The notes below the pieces were generated by a model that was not told the origin of the DNA, did no database searches, and saw only the letters and a list, made by a program, of their open reading frames with translations. A program made the position numbers and the translations under genes. Source: Hofstenia miamia (lineage: Eukaryota; Xenacoelomorpha; Acoela). Taken from it: a stretch of DNA of 64,000 nt. The stretch covers positions 1,348,485 through 1,412,484 of the forward strand of contig SCFE01000111.1 of NCBI GenBank assembly GCA_004352715.1, read 5' to 3'. Below are positions 1-11,178 of this stretch, piece by piece. How positions within the stretch are numbered: the first letter of the stretch is position 1; the number at the start of each line of letters is the position of its first letter.

Positions 1-815
1 GAAAAGGATGAAAATCTTTATTCCATCATAGCAAATTCGGAGCATTCCCTTAATGACATGATTATTCAGAGCTAATCCTACGCAGAAACACGACTGAGAC
101 CAACGAATTTCTTAAAACTGTTCAGAAATAGACACCTACGATCGTATTAAACTAATAGATTAGTCAGATGTATTCTGATTATTTAAATACATTGTTTCAT
201 TGTTAACTATATGCTATTTATCCTATTTATTATCCATATCTAGGTCTAGAGATAATAAACTTTATTGAGATAGATAATACAAAGTGAGACACAGAGGGGA
301 GCACTGTTTTTTTTTCTACTAGGGAACACTTAGCTTGTTATGGATCTTCGGCATGATGCCGTGTGGAATTGGTGAACACAACTCTCTTGGAACCTAAAGA
401 AAGCTAGTTTATGTTTAAATACTGAGTATTAATATTGCTGGAATCGGATTTGGAGCAAATTGATACTGTTTTTTTTATAGCTATGGAATACCTTTCTCTT
501 GGAGTCAGATTACTGAATTAATAGTTTACCCTTAACCAGCCCCCCTCGATTCTACATAATATATAGCAAATGGCATGTAGCAAATGCTTCAAGAACCAGG
601 AGTTGCTCAAGTTTATCAATGAAAATTTAAAAACAGAATAGAAAACATGCACCACCTATTGGGCCTAAAAATTTCGGAGGACCTAAGCTTGGCAGTTCAT
701 ATTCATGCACTCATAAAGAAGTGCACTGAACGATTATTTATCTTCATAATCTAATTGGAATATAAATCATTTGATTGCTAAATGCTAGACTATGCTTTTC
801 CAGTGTGCTTTATAT
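1..815. other. AT-rich non-coding stretch
   Basis: No open frame with family resemblance, no splice-flanked exon and no repeat structure was seen. It ends at the 8-bp direct repeat flanking the MITE. Confidence 0.6.
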
Positions 816-1058
816 CAGGGGCGTACCCAGAATTTTGTAACGGGGGGACATCATCATCATTACCCAACGCGGGGCGAAGCCCCGCGAAAATTTTTGAAAA
901 TATTGGGAGAATAGACCCTAAAAAATGCATTTCACGATCCTAGATTTTAAATTTTTCAGTTTTTTACGGAAAATTTTTTGATTTATCCAGTCAAAATTAA
1001 ATTTGGAAACCTGACGGGGGGGTGGCATTCCACCATGTCCCCCCTGGGTACGCCACTG
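816..1058. mobile_element. hAT-type MITE with 8-bp target duplication
   Basis: The left end reads CAGGGGCGTACCCAG and the right end is the reverse complement of CAGTGGCGTACCCAG. The 243-bp element is flanked by CTTTATAT (808-815) and CCTTATAT (1059-1066), an 8-bp duplication with one mismatch, as hAT transposases make. The inside is AT-rich with G-runs next to both termini and no transposase. Related ends occur at 62636-62658 and 63202-63240. Termini of this CAGTGGCGTA type are common in non-autonomous hAT elements of invertebrates. It would need a transposase supplied in trans. Confidence 0.8.
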
Positions 1059-1148
1059 CCTTATATTAACTTGTAAGAATAAGAATGACAAAGTGTTTCC
1101 AAACAATTTTTTAGTAATTGTATACTGACATATATATTTGATTGAACT

Positions 1149-1790
1149 CTAATCACCGTCTACTTCAATAACATGATTAAGATGATGAAAAAACTTATCC
1201 ATCTCCTGACGCCATCGATTCTCGCTGATCTCCTTTAGCTTGTCACACAGCCTGCAAAAGGTCGTCAAGTGTTTCAAAGGTAGTTCCTTTCAATGACTGC
1301 TTCACATGCTTGTTTAGCCGCCAGTCGCATCCGTTTAAATCTGGCGAACATGGTGCTTGTTTTGCTAGTTGAATTCCTTTCCTCTCAAAGAATGTCCTAT
1401 GCTGCTGTTGCTCACATGGGGGCGGGAATTGTTTTGCAGCCAAATGATCTCGGCCTGATGAAGTTTGCCTCGGTGCACACGGCAGAATTAATCAATGGCA
1501 TATTAAACAAAACTTTGATATCCTTTACTGTCTACGGTTTCTCCTCATTGGGTCCCTTGTATAGCAAGTTTTCCATCATGGCTGAATGCCAACAAAAGCA
1601 TTGTTCTCGTGCCTCCATTAATTGCTTGAATGGCTCGTGGTCTTTTTGCATTTTATTCAGCTCATTTATTAAGGTCGCACCACCATGGTTTAGGAGTAAA
1701 CGACACCCAAGTTTCATCAGTGATGATGTATCGCCGTCGCCATTGTTGTCCCCAAATCATTTTTCAGCCATATGTCGTTTCTGCAACATT
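1149..1790 (-). pseudogene. mariner-like transposase relic, C-terminal two thirds
   Basis: On the minus strand, broken frames line up with mariner (DD34D-type) transposases. In order: an ITDETWVS stretch around the first catalytic Asp (about 1710-1730); a NSRPHV stretch in place of the usual DNARPH (about 1425), so the second Asp is lost; SPDLNGCD (about 1340) with the third Asp; and a C-terminus ending near VIEVDGD with a TAG at 1149-1151. There are several stops and at least one frameshift, at about 1240 after LLQAV. The N-terminal DNA-binding part is not recognisable. Such proteins cut and paste mariner DNA at TA sites. This copy is dead. The long plus-strand frame over 1293-1889 is its antisense shadow. 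Confidence 0.8.
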
Positions 1791-1852
1791 CAATCCTCTG
1801 TTGTTTTTTTGCTTGTGTTAATGCATACGGCACCCAAATTAGAGCTGGGCGC

Positions 1853-2259
1853 CAGCCGGCTGAGCCGCTGCAGCCGCCGGAAAATTTAGAAGGCTGATCC
1901 GATTGATAACTAAAACTATATCAAGATAAACGAAATGTGTCATAAAAATTAATGTCTTTGATGTGGTAGTGACGTTTAACATTAATTAGTTATTCTCCTC
2001 AACGTTGAACCTTTTTATTACATTTTATTGTTTTGTCTTACATTAAATGTGGTTTAGTTTTTTTATTGTTTTTATTAAATTTTAGTTTAGGTTATGCCTT
2101 ATTAATCAGATTGCCTGTAAGCGCATGATGAATCTTTTTGCAGGTTTCACAATACTGCTTGCAACATATACGGTTTTACAGGGCTATATGCCTTATAGGG
2201 TTTCTATATGGTATATTATACAGTCTAATCCAGTTCTATAGATGTCGCTCAGCCGGCTG
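1853..2259. repeat. GC-rich inverted repeat, about 400 bp
   Basis: The 13-mer CAGCCGGCTGAGC at 1853-1865 has its exact reverse complement at 2247-2259, and both sit in short GC-rich islands within AT-rich DNA. The arms could be ends of a small mobile element, but no target duplication was identified. Confidence 0.45.
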
Positions 2260-2287
2260 CGCGACCACTGCCGACCTTATTGGATCT

Positions 2288-2320
2288 GCGCCGCCAATAG
2301 TAGTCGGCTGTTGGCGGCGC
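2288..2320. repeat. perfect GC stem-loop
   Basis: GCGCCGCCAA (2288-2297) and TTGGCGGCGC (2311-2320) form a perfect 10-bp stem with a 13-nt loop. There is no T-tract, so it is not a bacterial-style terminator. It is more likely part of the GC-rich repeat at 1.85-2.3 kb. Confidence 0.6.
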
Positions 2321-4156
2321 TCTCCTCTAACCCAAACAGATGAAATTTTACGCATGTTCAATTTTTCGATCAAAATGATGTGTAAGCTATCCGTGTTGAT
2401 GCCGGTGATTTTTGAAAGCATCCTCACAAATTGATGTAATATATATTATATTGAGTTAAATTCCACTGGCTGCTCTGGATACCTCCATTAAGATAACAAT
2501 ATTTAACATGATTCAGAGCATAACATTGATTTCAACTATATCCATAGTAAGTCATGTATGCAGATCAAATGAACATTGAATTTCATTATCAAGAGATCGG
2601 TTTATGGCATTTTAAGAATCCTCTGTTATTTGCTCTTTTCAGTGATCTTAGAGTCACCCTCACGTCTTACAGAAAATATGTTTAAGTAACATCTTACAGT
2701 CATTCCAAAAGTATGAGACTTGAATAATTCTTGAAAATGATTAGAGATATAATATTTCTACTTTATTTTTATAAAATTCATTGTTATAATATGGATTAAT
2801 CATTTAATAGGCTCCATTTTGTTAGTCGCTTTCTCACAAACTCAACGTTTTACTTTGGTTATCAAGGTTAGGAATTCTAAATGCACAACATTTCAAATTT
2901 AAAAACCTATTAAAAACATGTTATTACTTTGTATTTTATGATTTCTTCTTCCATAACCTTGAAATAACTTTTCTCGTCTCATTTATTGAGTTCTATTAGG
3001 CCTAATCATTCATGATTATCTAAGTAAGCCTTTTTGTTTTGTTAAGGAAAAAACCCAGTGTATGTCTCTTGTATGAGTTTTGAAGCACAAACTGTTCTCA
3101 AAATATCGCCAGTTAGTCATTCTTTATAGCAGATTGCAATACATAATTGCTTGAACTTCTGCTAATGGTAATTGAGATATTAAAAACTCATCTATATTTC
3201 AATGATACTTCAACTGCCGGAGTTTTTCTTAAATTTTCTAATCTTAGTTAATATATTGATTCAAAAATTGTATTTCATTATTTTGGTAAAACATTTCGAA
3301 TTTCTGCTCACTTGCTTTTGATAGTCCACCTTAATCATTTGAGAAATAGTTGACGACACTTAGCAAATGTTAAAGTCGTCCTTAATTGCGATTGGCTTAG
3401 TTATTGAGCACGCATTTCTTTGCGATACTTTGACTTTTTACAATCAATTTGTTTTTGCTATATAATGGGAACTAATTTCTTATGGGTTACCTTTTGTATT
3501 AGGAGTGCCAATGTTGAGTTTAAATTTGTTTCTTGTTGAGAAATGCTGTGAACTAAATTACTGAAACCTATCGTAGAAAAGTTTAAAATGATATTGCCAC
3601 ATCTATAGGTATTTGTTCTAAAAATATTTCAAATGGGAGAAATTCTTCAAAGTCATAACAATTTTTCAATTTCTCCTCATAATAATTTTCAGGAAATAGG
3701 GAGTCTAAATACCATGGGAATCCCAGTTATGGTGGAAATATTTCCTGTGCTTGAAGTATATGAAAGTGTTAATTTGTTTTCAATCGAAAATGAAATTTTT
3801 ACAAACATATTAAAATTGTTCCCATACTTAGTGTCTAAAGCCCATTGCAGCAACAGCTACTTTGGCAATTTTTTTCTGTAGATATATCATCCTAGCCTTG
3901 CATAGGCACGCCGTTCACAAAATGTCACTACCAGGCGCGATTTAATAGCATAAAGGAAGAGAGGAGACATTCTTATACCATGTGGTGTTTTCAAATTTTT
4001 GATTCAAGAGTTATTACTGCTTAATTTTTTGAAAAACTATTTCATATCTTAAGAAATTCCTGGGAATTTTAGGTTAACATAGGCATTGTGGCAACAGCTA
4101 TAATTATTTAAATTTATTCTACAATCAATTTCATAATTTGGAAAAATAAATATTTT
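2321..4156. other. AT-rich non-coding stretch
   Basis: Short frames such as the one at 3633-3881 have no family resemblance and no splice context. No repeat structure was seen. Confidence 0.55.
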
Positions 4157-4420
4157 GCAGGGTCCCTGAAAAGTTACTTTGCACACCCTTGGGAACCGAA
4201 AGGGCAATGCGCCTAAATCGTCTTAGAAAATAACGTTATCGCTTCGGTTCCTGGATAAGCCAACCAACCATGCGGAAAGGTGAGAGCCGAAGGTTGGCGT
4301 CGGACTAATAACTGACGGGTGCATCGCTGTACGGATCTCCATACCTACAGTCGACTTTAAAAACAGTGTAAAAATGGCTCGGTGTTTGTCTTTACTCTGC
4401 TCAAAGCAGCTTAGCGTTCT
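4157..4420 (+). repeat. unclassified GC-richer repeat, copy A
   Basis: It opens with CAGGGTCCCTG and AAGTTACTTTGCA and is much richer in GC than its surroundings. The same order of blocks occurs reverse-complemented at 8880-9283: AAGTTACT.TGCA, then AACCGAAAG, then GCCAACCAACCATGCGGAAA (copy B has GCTAACCAACAATGCGGAAA), then ACTAATA.CTGACGGG. Shared blocks with diverged spacers indicate an old repeat family. A mariner relic starts 250 bp downstream, so copy A may be the 5' part of that element, but copy B has no such neighbour. Confidence 0.6.
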
Positions 4421-4669
4421 GTGTGTCAGGAGTTGCCAGAGGAATCTCAATTTAACCAGCCTTCCTGGTATACTTCTAGGGCTCTAGTCTGGAACCGGAA
4501 CATGGTCTGTCGACTAGTACAGTAGTTCCACAAATGTGCACCGAATACAATTGTATAAAAGTTGAAAATCCTTAATAGAGTATCATTAGGCCATCATATC
4601 AGAACAATCTGCAGCCCAATAATCCTGCAGTTGACCTAACAGACTTCGCTACAGAAATTTCGAGAAGGA

Positions 4670-4967
4670 ATGTTCCAGGAGGATAGCACCCCCTGTCACA
4701 CTTCTGTGCCAAAGGTGTGCATGTGCAGCCTCTCTCTTTCAGAAAGTGCGTTATTTATCAATAGATCTGACCTGCTCTGTTTGACAGATCATTTCTTTTA
4801 TGACGCTCTGAAGGAAAAGGTCTTCTTCAGGATAGAAACTTCTGGCGATTCAAATGAATAAAACCACTAATACTCAATAAATTATTTCCCATACTTTGAA
4901 TATGGTCTTTTCAAACATGCAAAAACGCTTGAAAGTGGGTCTAGAATTCGACGGCGTACATTTCTAG
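4670..4967 (+). pseudogene. mariner-like transposase relic, C-terminal part
   Basis: The frame resembles the end of mariner transposases. QEDSTPCHTS stands where families have QDNAPCHTS, which suggests a lost second catalytic Asp. SDLLCLTDHFFYDALKEK stands where families have SPDLAPCDYFLFPxLKxx. After a stop at 4859-4861, another frame gives MQKRLKVGLEFDGVHF, ending in TAG at 4965-4967, like the family's C-terminal Arg-rich and GDYFE-type tail. There are substitutions at key residues and at least one break, and the N-terminal half is not recognisable. It is a dead copy, not closely related in sequence to the relic at 1.1-1.8 kb. Confidence 0.6.
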
Positions 4968-5930
4968 CATCTCGTTTGTAAAGTTTTGTTATGTAAATTT
5001 GTATGTCATTTTATGCTCAGTCGGGATTACTGTACCAGTTGACAGACTTAGCAATGTTTCATATCATGATCCGGTACCAGATCTTACCCTAGAGATGTGC
5101 ACTCTATGGCTGGCTTAACCGTGAAAATCATCTGGCGATCTCTGGAAAGTAGATAGCGGATATATGTTGAGCTTGATCAGCTGAAGGCCCTACTTCAGTT
5201 GAGAGAGTTGTGTCTTCCCCGCCTTGGCCAACCAAGGCTACTAACGGTGGTAACTAAGTGAGGGCATCTGCAACTTAAAACTCGCTGTGACACATTAAAG
5301 CTGCTTCACACATGGCACAGCAAATGTCTACCTCATAGGCCAGACGAAAATAGTTATCTCTCATCTCAAGAAATTTGAATCATTTTAATTGCACACCACT
5401 AAGCGGAGGAAAACTAAATTGATTTGCTTCAAAATAAGTGTTGTGCAATGATTCCATTTGCAAGTTCATTACATGCTTCACAACAAAGTGAAATAGCGCG
5501 ATTTAAACAAGAAGGCTTAGTCAGCAATTAATCATTGTAGATGGTTTTATAGATTAATAGGTTTTGGTGTAAAACGTGTTTGAAATAGACACTTTAAATT
5601 TTTCTATTGAAAAATCGACGTCGGGAATAAAATTTTTAAAAATCTTTGCAAGTTCTTTAAGAGATCAACAACATAATATGCAATTGTGAAATGTCAGACA
5701 AAACCTTCCTGACAGGGATTGATTGTAGATGCTTTTCTAGATGATAAAGAAACGTCAGAATGTATTATTTCATTTTCTCACTAATGTATTAACATAGCAA
5801 ATTTCATACGCGCGAAATTAAAGATAATATTTCTCAGATTATTAAATGAACATAATTTCTTCCTATGAGAGACTATCCCTACTCTTTCATAAATAATTTT
5901 ACTCAAACTGTACTCAATATTAAAATAATA
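4968..5930. other. non-coding stretch
   Basis: Moderately GC-richer between about 5090 and 5330, AT-rich elsewhere. No gene, terminal repeat or known family was recognised. Confidence 0.5.
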
Positions 5931-7510
5931 AATAGGAGTTAAGCAGAATCGTTTCCTAATATAGGTTTACATTTAAAAACTTTTAGAAAATATATAAATT
6001 CTGTATTTGCGTTAGTGTTTGGGTTGGTCCCGGGATGCCATGATATCATAGAATGTATTTATATATAATATGAATTCATGAACTATTCGCCAACTAGTGA
6101 TCCAAATCTAGGATCTGGCTAATATTTCAATATTGTAATAACGGGTTCAGGCTGAATATGTTAAACAGATAATGTTAAAATTAAAAAACCTTTGAAAAAT
6201 AAAAATTTTGCATTTTTCTTAGTCTTTGAGTTGGTTCCGGGAAGCCAGGATATCATAAAATGAATTAAGGCAATGCTGAAAAAAATCATAAATTTTTCAA
6301 AAACTAGTGTTTGGATTGACCTTAAACTAGGTTCAATCACTGTCTAATATAATTTTAAATCTAAAACCGTTTTAGAAAATATATAAATTTTTGTATTTGT
6401 TTTAGTATTTGAGTTAGTCCTGGGATGACAGGATATCATACAAAGTTGGTAGAAAATTCTAAGAAATAATTATTTAATAACTAGTGATCAAATTGTAGGA
6501 TTCGGTTATTATATAAATATCTTAATGCCGAGTTCAGGCTGAAAATGATGAGATACATCATTGCTTCAATGTGGATAGAAAAGGCTAAGAAGTAGTGAAT
6601 TATTCAAAAACAGCTTATTAAATTAGTTTGAAACTAGGCGAAATCGCTTTCTAATATAGTTTTACATCTAAAAAAATCTCTGGAGGGCAGGATATCATAG
6701 AATGTTGATGGAAAGTTCTAAGAAATCATGAATTATGCAACAACTAGAGATCTTAATGCAGGACCCGACTATTATTTCAACATCATTTTGATGGGTTCAG
6801 GCTGAATATGTTAATTAGATACAATATTGCTGGAATGCTGGTAGGAAAAAGCTAAAATTTCGCGAATTATTATAAAACTGCTTATTAAATTGGTTTTAAA
6901 CTATGCTGAGCTACTTTCGAATATAGTTTTACATTTAAAACTTTTAGAATCATATACATTCTGTATTTGCCAAAGTGTTTGGGTTGGTGCCGGGATGCCA
7001 GGATATCATGCAATGTATTTAGATATAATATGACTTTATGAAGTATTTACTAACTAGTGATCCAAATATAGGATCTGACTTTTATTTCAATATTGTATTG
7101 AAGAGTTCAGGCTGAATATGTTAAACAGATAATCCTAAAACGAAAAACGTTTAAAAAAATAAAAATTTTGTATTTTTCTTAGTGTTTGAGTTGGTCCCGG
7201 GATGCCAGGATATCATAGAATGTAGTTAGAAAATGCTGAAACAATCGTTAATTATTAAAAAATTGCTTATTAAATTGGTTTTAGGCTAGCCGGAATCCCT
7301 TTCTTATATAGATATACATCTAAAAACTTTTAGATTCATATAATTTTGTATTTGCCAAATATTTGGATTAGCGCCGAGGACATAGAATGTATGTAGGAAT
7401 AATATGAAATCACGAATTATTCAATAAATTATGATACAATTGTGAGATTTTTCTTTCAAATCAATATCGGAATGCCGAGTTCAGACTGAATATTTTAAAC
7501 AGATACATAT
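5931..7510. repeat. tandem array with 960-bp higher-order period
   Basis: A monomer with the landmark GGATATCATAGAATGT and upstream GTTTGGGTTGGTCCCGGGAT recurs at about 6042, 6250, 6432, 6690, 7002, 7209 and 7378. A second landmark, GTTCAGGCTGAATATGTTAA, recurs between units. Monomer spacing is uneven (about 208, 182, 258, 312, 207 and 170 bp). The first and fifth, second and sixth, and third and seventh units match best, with starts 950-960 bp apart. That is a four-monomer block repeated about 1.7 times. Units differ by many substitutions, so the array is old. No open frame is kept. Confidence 0.8.
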
Positions 7511-7550
7511 AAAATATAATACTATATATAACATGATATATGTGGTACAT

Positions 7551-7649
7551 GCACGAGGTGCCTTGGCGCCGAGAAATTCCTTGTTTTTAATATTATCCAA
7601 ATGCATCTATATGATAAAACCGCGAGGTGCATTTGCGCCAAAAAATTTA
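7551..7649. repeat. two imperfect copies of a GC-rich motif
   Basis: GCACGAGGTGCCTTGGCGCC (7551-7570) and CCGCGAGGTGCATTTGCGCC (7620-7639) are imperfect copies 69 bp apart, each followed by AAATT. They stand out from AT-rich surroundings just after the tandem array. Confidence 0.5.
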
Positions 7650-8879
7650 CTTTACTTGTTACATAATATAGGAGTTTGGTAATTCATAATAGTGGTCTAT
7701 TACGTAATAGTTTTGCAAGTTAATTTTGCTTAAACAGCGCACATAGATTCATTAAAACGAAAAAAGTTAAATTTCCCGTAGGTATCTCATCAGATTAAGC
7801 AATGGGAATTGTGTGTAAATTTGAAATTTTGGCAAAACGATATTTGCAATATTGCGCGCATATATTTCAAAGAAACAATCAAGAAATTTGCTTATGTTTT
7901 TGTTCAATCGATTAGTAAATGTCTGTAATTTGAACCTTGTTTGTTGAAAGTCGTCTTTAAAATTGTGTTTTTTTTCTAATATTAACTGAGAAATGCTTGC
8001 TCAAAGTCGCAAATGAAATAATTCGACTTTGCAAAAGAGATTTGAGTTATTTATAAAGCAAATATCTCTATTTTCAATTTTTATGTCAATTTCCGACTGA
8101 CATGGGGCAGAGACCAACCCACGATCTGTCATTCTATGTTCAATTTTATTACTTATTTCAGGTTCCAATGTCAACCAGTTAAACTTCTTTCCAATTCAAT
8201 ACTTTTCCTTTTTCTATATCCCGTCTTATCTCTATTCTTTTTCAAACTTTCATTTCTTCATTCAAAACCTCAAACTCTGAAGTCAAACCCCCATCTTTGT
8301 CCAGTTATCTCGAATAAATTATTCCAATTTCAACGGCTTTCAAGTAGGTATTCTAATATCTTCTGCCTGAGACCTCTATCAACAGACGAAATCACTGCTA
8401 TAAATCTTGCATAATTTAGTAAATCTATGTACTATTCACTTGATTTTAAGGTTATTCCTCTGTTGATTTTAACCCGATTTTTAAATATTAAATATTAATT
8501 ATCCTTCTTACAAGTATCTGTAATTCTACAATAAAAATTCATTAATTAGATGTAATTTATATTCTTACATATACTACTTTCAATTGAAAATATTTTCTAT
8601 ATTTTGTAAGAAATCTAGCCTGAATACAAGAATTGTTGAAATGATAATAAATATATTATAATGTTAAATCAATCGTATCATATATGCTGCATTACTTTGA
8701 ACATTAGTTGCTATATAAAAAAGCGCTTTGTAATTTATAAATACTGGTATACTATGCAATAGTTACTTTTAATATTAAAACTTGTGGCAGAGCTATTGAA
8801 GTTCTCCAGGATGTTGTAAAGAGCTTGCAAATCAGACGAAAATACATCAACTAATTGCTTTCTAAATTAAGACTGCATG
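7650..8879. other. AT-rich non-coding stretch
   Basis: A T/C-rich frame at 8136-8414 has no family resemblance. Nothing else was supported. Confidence 0.5.
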
Positions 8880-9283
8880 CTTATTTTTTTTAGATAGACA
8901 TAAACAAACTGGCATATCTGCCACATGAGACCCACACATAAATCTGTGCACCAGCAGTAGGCTTGTTAGCAATATTTCAATTGTGTCGCCATTTGACTTC
9001 CACAAACCAACAGACAGGCTCCACGACCGCCACAACCCCCACATGCACAAAGTACACATGGTAACACCTCTTTTACCCTGGCGCTTTACGTCCACTCTCG
9101 GTTCGGTGGTCCGGACAGTAAAGCGCCCGTCAGGTATTAGTTCATGGCCACCATTCAGTATCGGATTTCGTCTTTCCGCATTGTTGGTTAGCTCACCCAG
9201 GACCATGGTGCGCACGATGCCCTTTGGGATGATTCAGGCCCACTATCTTTCGGTTACCCCTGCACAGTAACTTTTTGGATACT
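8880..9283 (-). repeat. unclassified GC-richer repeat, copy B (inverted)
   Basis: Read on the minus strand from 9283, it shares ordered blocks with copy A at 4157-4420 (AAGTTACTGTGCA, AACCGAAAG, GCTAACCAACAATGCGGAAA, ACTAATACCTGACGGG). It begins CAGAGTATCC where copy A begins CAGGGTCCC. A 117-residue minus frame (8862-9215) crosses it, but the equivalent frame in copy A is not kept open, so coding is doubtful. The family is not recognised. Confidence 0.6.
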
Positions 9284-9705
9284 CTGTATTTAATATAATC
9301 TGAAACAGTTCTAAATTAGAAAATTTTTTATTAATATACTTGAAGCTCATATTTACAATAGGGGTATTTCCCAAACTTTTTACGATAAGAGTACAGATTT
9401 CTCACCCCTTTACAATTATATAGAAGTTGTGTAAAGCTTGGTGCTTCCTAAATAACAATACGGGAAGAGAAGCCCGGGTAATCATAATTAACTCGCAAAT
9501 AATTCTAGGATATTCCAATTATTTGTTTTTAAATATCCAAAATATTATTTATTTTCACAAATAATAATTGTTAAAAACAGAAATGAGCCGCCAAGTAGAT
9601 CAATGTCTTATTATCCAGTGTTGAGTTGACCATGGATCACTGCGTCAGGTGGGTCGCAAGTTTGAGAGGGCTCGCGTGGGTCATGGGTCTCTATCACATG
9701 AGTCA
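9284..9705. other. non-coding stretch
   Basis: No gene or repeat was recognised apart from G-rich sequence leading into the hairpin at 9706. Confidence 0.5.
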
Positions 9706-9743
9706 TGACCATGGTCTACTAAATATTCAGTAGGCCATGGTCA
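9706..9743. repeat. 15-bp-stem hairpin
   Basis: TGACCATGGTCTACT (9706-9720) pairs with AGTAGGCCATGGTCA (9729-9743) around an 8-nt loop, with one mismatch (a G-T pair in RNA). Confidence 0.6.
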
Positions 9744-10932
9744 AAACCCATCATTTTCAATAATAACACTATGATATTACCCTCTGTAAGTTCAATCGCT
9801 CATCAAAAATATTTAGAAATGATCCTTTTATTGGTTTGATGATGACCTCACAACTCATGCCTCAACATCAGAAAATGATGATACAGTACTCACGCTAGCG
9901 TTTAGACGAGTTCAATCAGTGGAAAACTGAGAAAACGTTTTACCGAGATACTTTTGATTTGGTAAAGTAATGGTTTGCATACCCTAAGCTAGCTTGCATG
10001 ATGAAACAAGTTTTTGTAATACAAGGGAGCTCATCTGAAAGTGCACTTAACTTCAGAAATATAATTACTGCAAATCGCAATGCCATGTATCTCGAGACAG
10101 TTGAGTCTTTCTGAATTTTCCTTGAGACATAGAACAACAACCTTAAAATTATATAAAACCTTTATAGCTTCATTGATATCCAAGGCATTGGTCATAATGC
10201 TTAAGGATTCAGTGTTTTCAAATGAGATTTTTAGAAATTCTTTTTTGGAAGTAAACCAACATTAAATAGTATCATCTCATTCCATTTTGTTCAGTTTTAA
10301 CATCGACATAGACCTAATAATTAGAGCTGACTTCGTCTATGACTAATGTTTTCTTGCAAATTACAGCATATGTTTGTTTCTGGTCTTATCAGCATAGGTT
10401 CAATTTGTTCGTTTTGCTCCTGATAATCATTCATTTGTGATTTTAGCCCAAAATTTCACTCATTGAGCATATTTTAAAGAAATATACATTGCTTTTGCTT
10501 GCATATTATAGAAATTTTCATGACACTTCAGTTTGCAATATTTGACCGCGTGCATATGCTCATGTTGATATATATAAAATTTACTAGTTAGTAGACACGA
10601 GAGGAAATATTTGGTTCATTTAAACCATCACATATATTCAAAAAAATATTTTTTGCTTTCAGTTCAACAGCTAAGAAAATTACTTCTGAAAATGATACAA
10701 TTGTGGTCTGAAAAAATATAATTTTTGGGACTTTCAGGTTTGTTTGGATCGAGTTGGATCTCTTCAAAAAATCACCAATCATGCAATTTAGAACTCAGTT
10801 ATTGGTCTCAATTTTAAAGAAATTTTAGAAAATCACAATTTCTAAAAAAATTTTGTGTAAAATTGTCAATGAGATTCTTTGGAAAAATTAAAAATTTTTA
10901 TTTTTATTAGACAATACTGAATATGAAATAAT
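9744..10932. other. AT-rich non-coding stretch
   Basis: Small frames at 9940-10265 and 10588-10782 resemble nothing known and have no exon signals. Confidence 0.5.
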
Positions 10933-11178
10933 CTAATTGGATTGACAAGGTATTGTAACTTTCACGATTTTAAGGAAATATTGAACTGCTTTAAGCAATG
11001 ATTCTGTAATGAAAATTTGATATTTCTTTTTTCTTAAATGAATCTTTTTCACAAGGGCCTTGCACTGTTCTTTGGTTTGCTCCTGGGCCTCACAGATTTT
11101 TAATCCGCCTAATGGTAATGGATATATACAGTTATGATCATACATTCTGCATGACATCCAATTCCTTAATGATTTCAC
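10933..11178 (-). other. unrecognised 81-residue open frame, possibly a fossil exon
   Basis: The product is not recognised. The middle of the frame (minus strand, about 11030-11110) is GC-richer than its surroundings and encodes a charged stretch, KICEAQEQTKEQCKALVKK, unlike the low-complexity AT-driven frames nearby. On the minus strand it follows CCATTACCATTAG, an acceptable splice acceptor, but no good donor follows. No domain, membrane segment or repeat is visible. It could be a diverged transposon piece or chance. Confidence 0.15.

Noticed and set aside
1457-1475. CTGATGAAG word as a further hammerhead core
   Set aside because: No GAA block and no pairing arms follow at the right distance. 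The same applies to CTGATGA words at about 30858 and 62998.
1293-1889. 198-residue plus-strand frame
   Set aside because: It is antisense to the mariner transposase relic on the minus strand, which has clear family motifs.
2245-2340. tRNA-derived SINE head suggested by CGCGCAGCCGGCTGAGCG (minus strand)
   Set aside because: The box-A likeness is partial and no box-B sequence follows at the right spacing.
4200-4450. 75-residue minus frame as a gene
   Set aside because: It lies within the unclassified repeat and copy B does not keep it.
8136-8414. 92-residue frame with a hydrophobic stretch
   Set aside because: The hydrophobicity follows from T-rich composition. There are no splice sites and no homologous motif.
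8983-9270. 95-residue plus-strand frame and the 117-residue minus frame over the same DNA
   Set aside because: Both lie in the unclassified repeat. The related copy at 4157-4420 keeps neither frame open.
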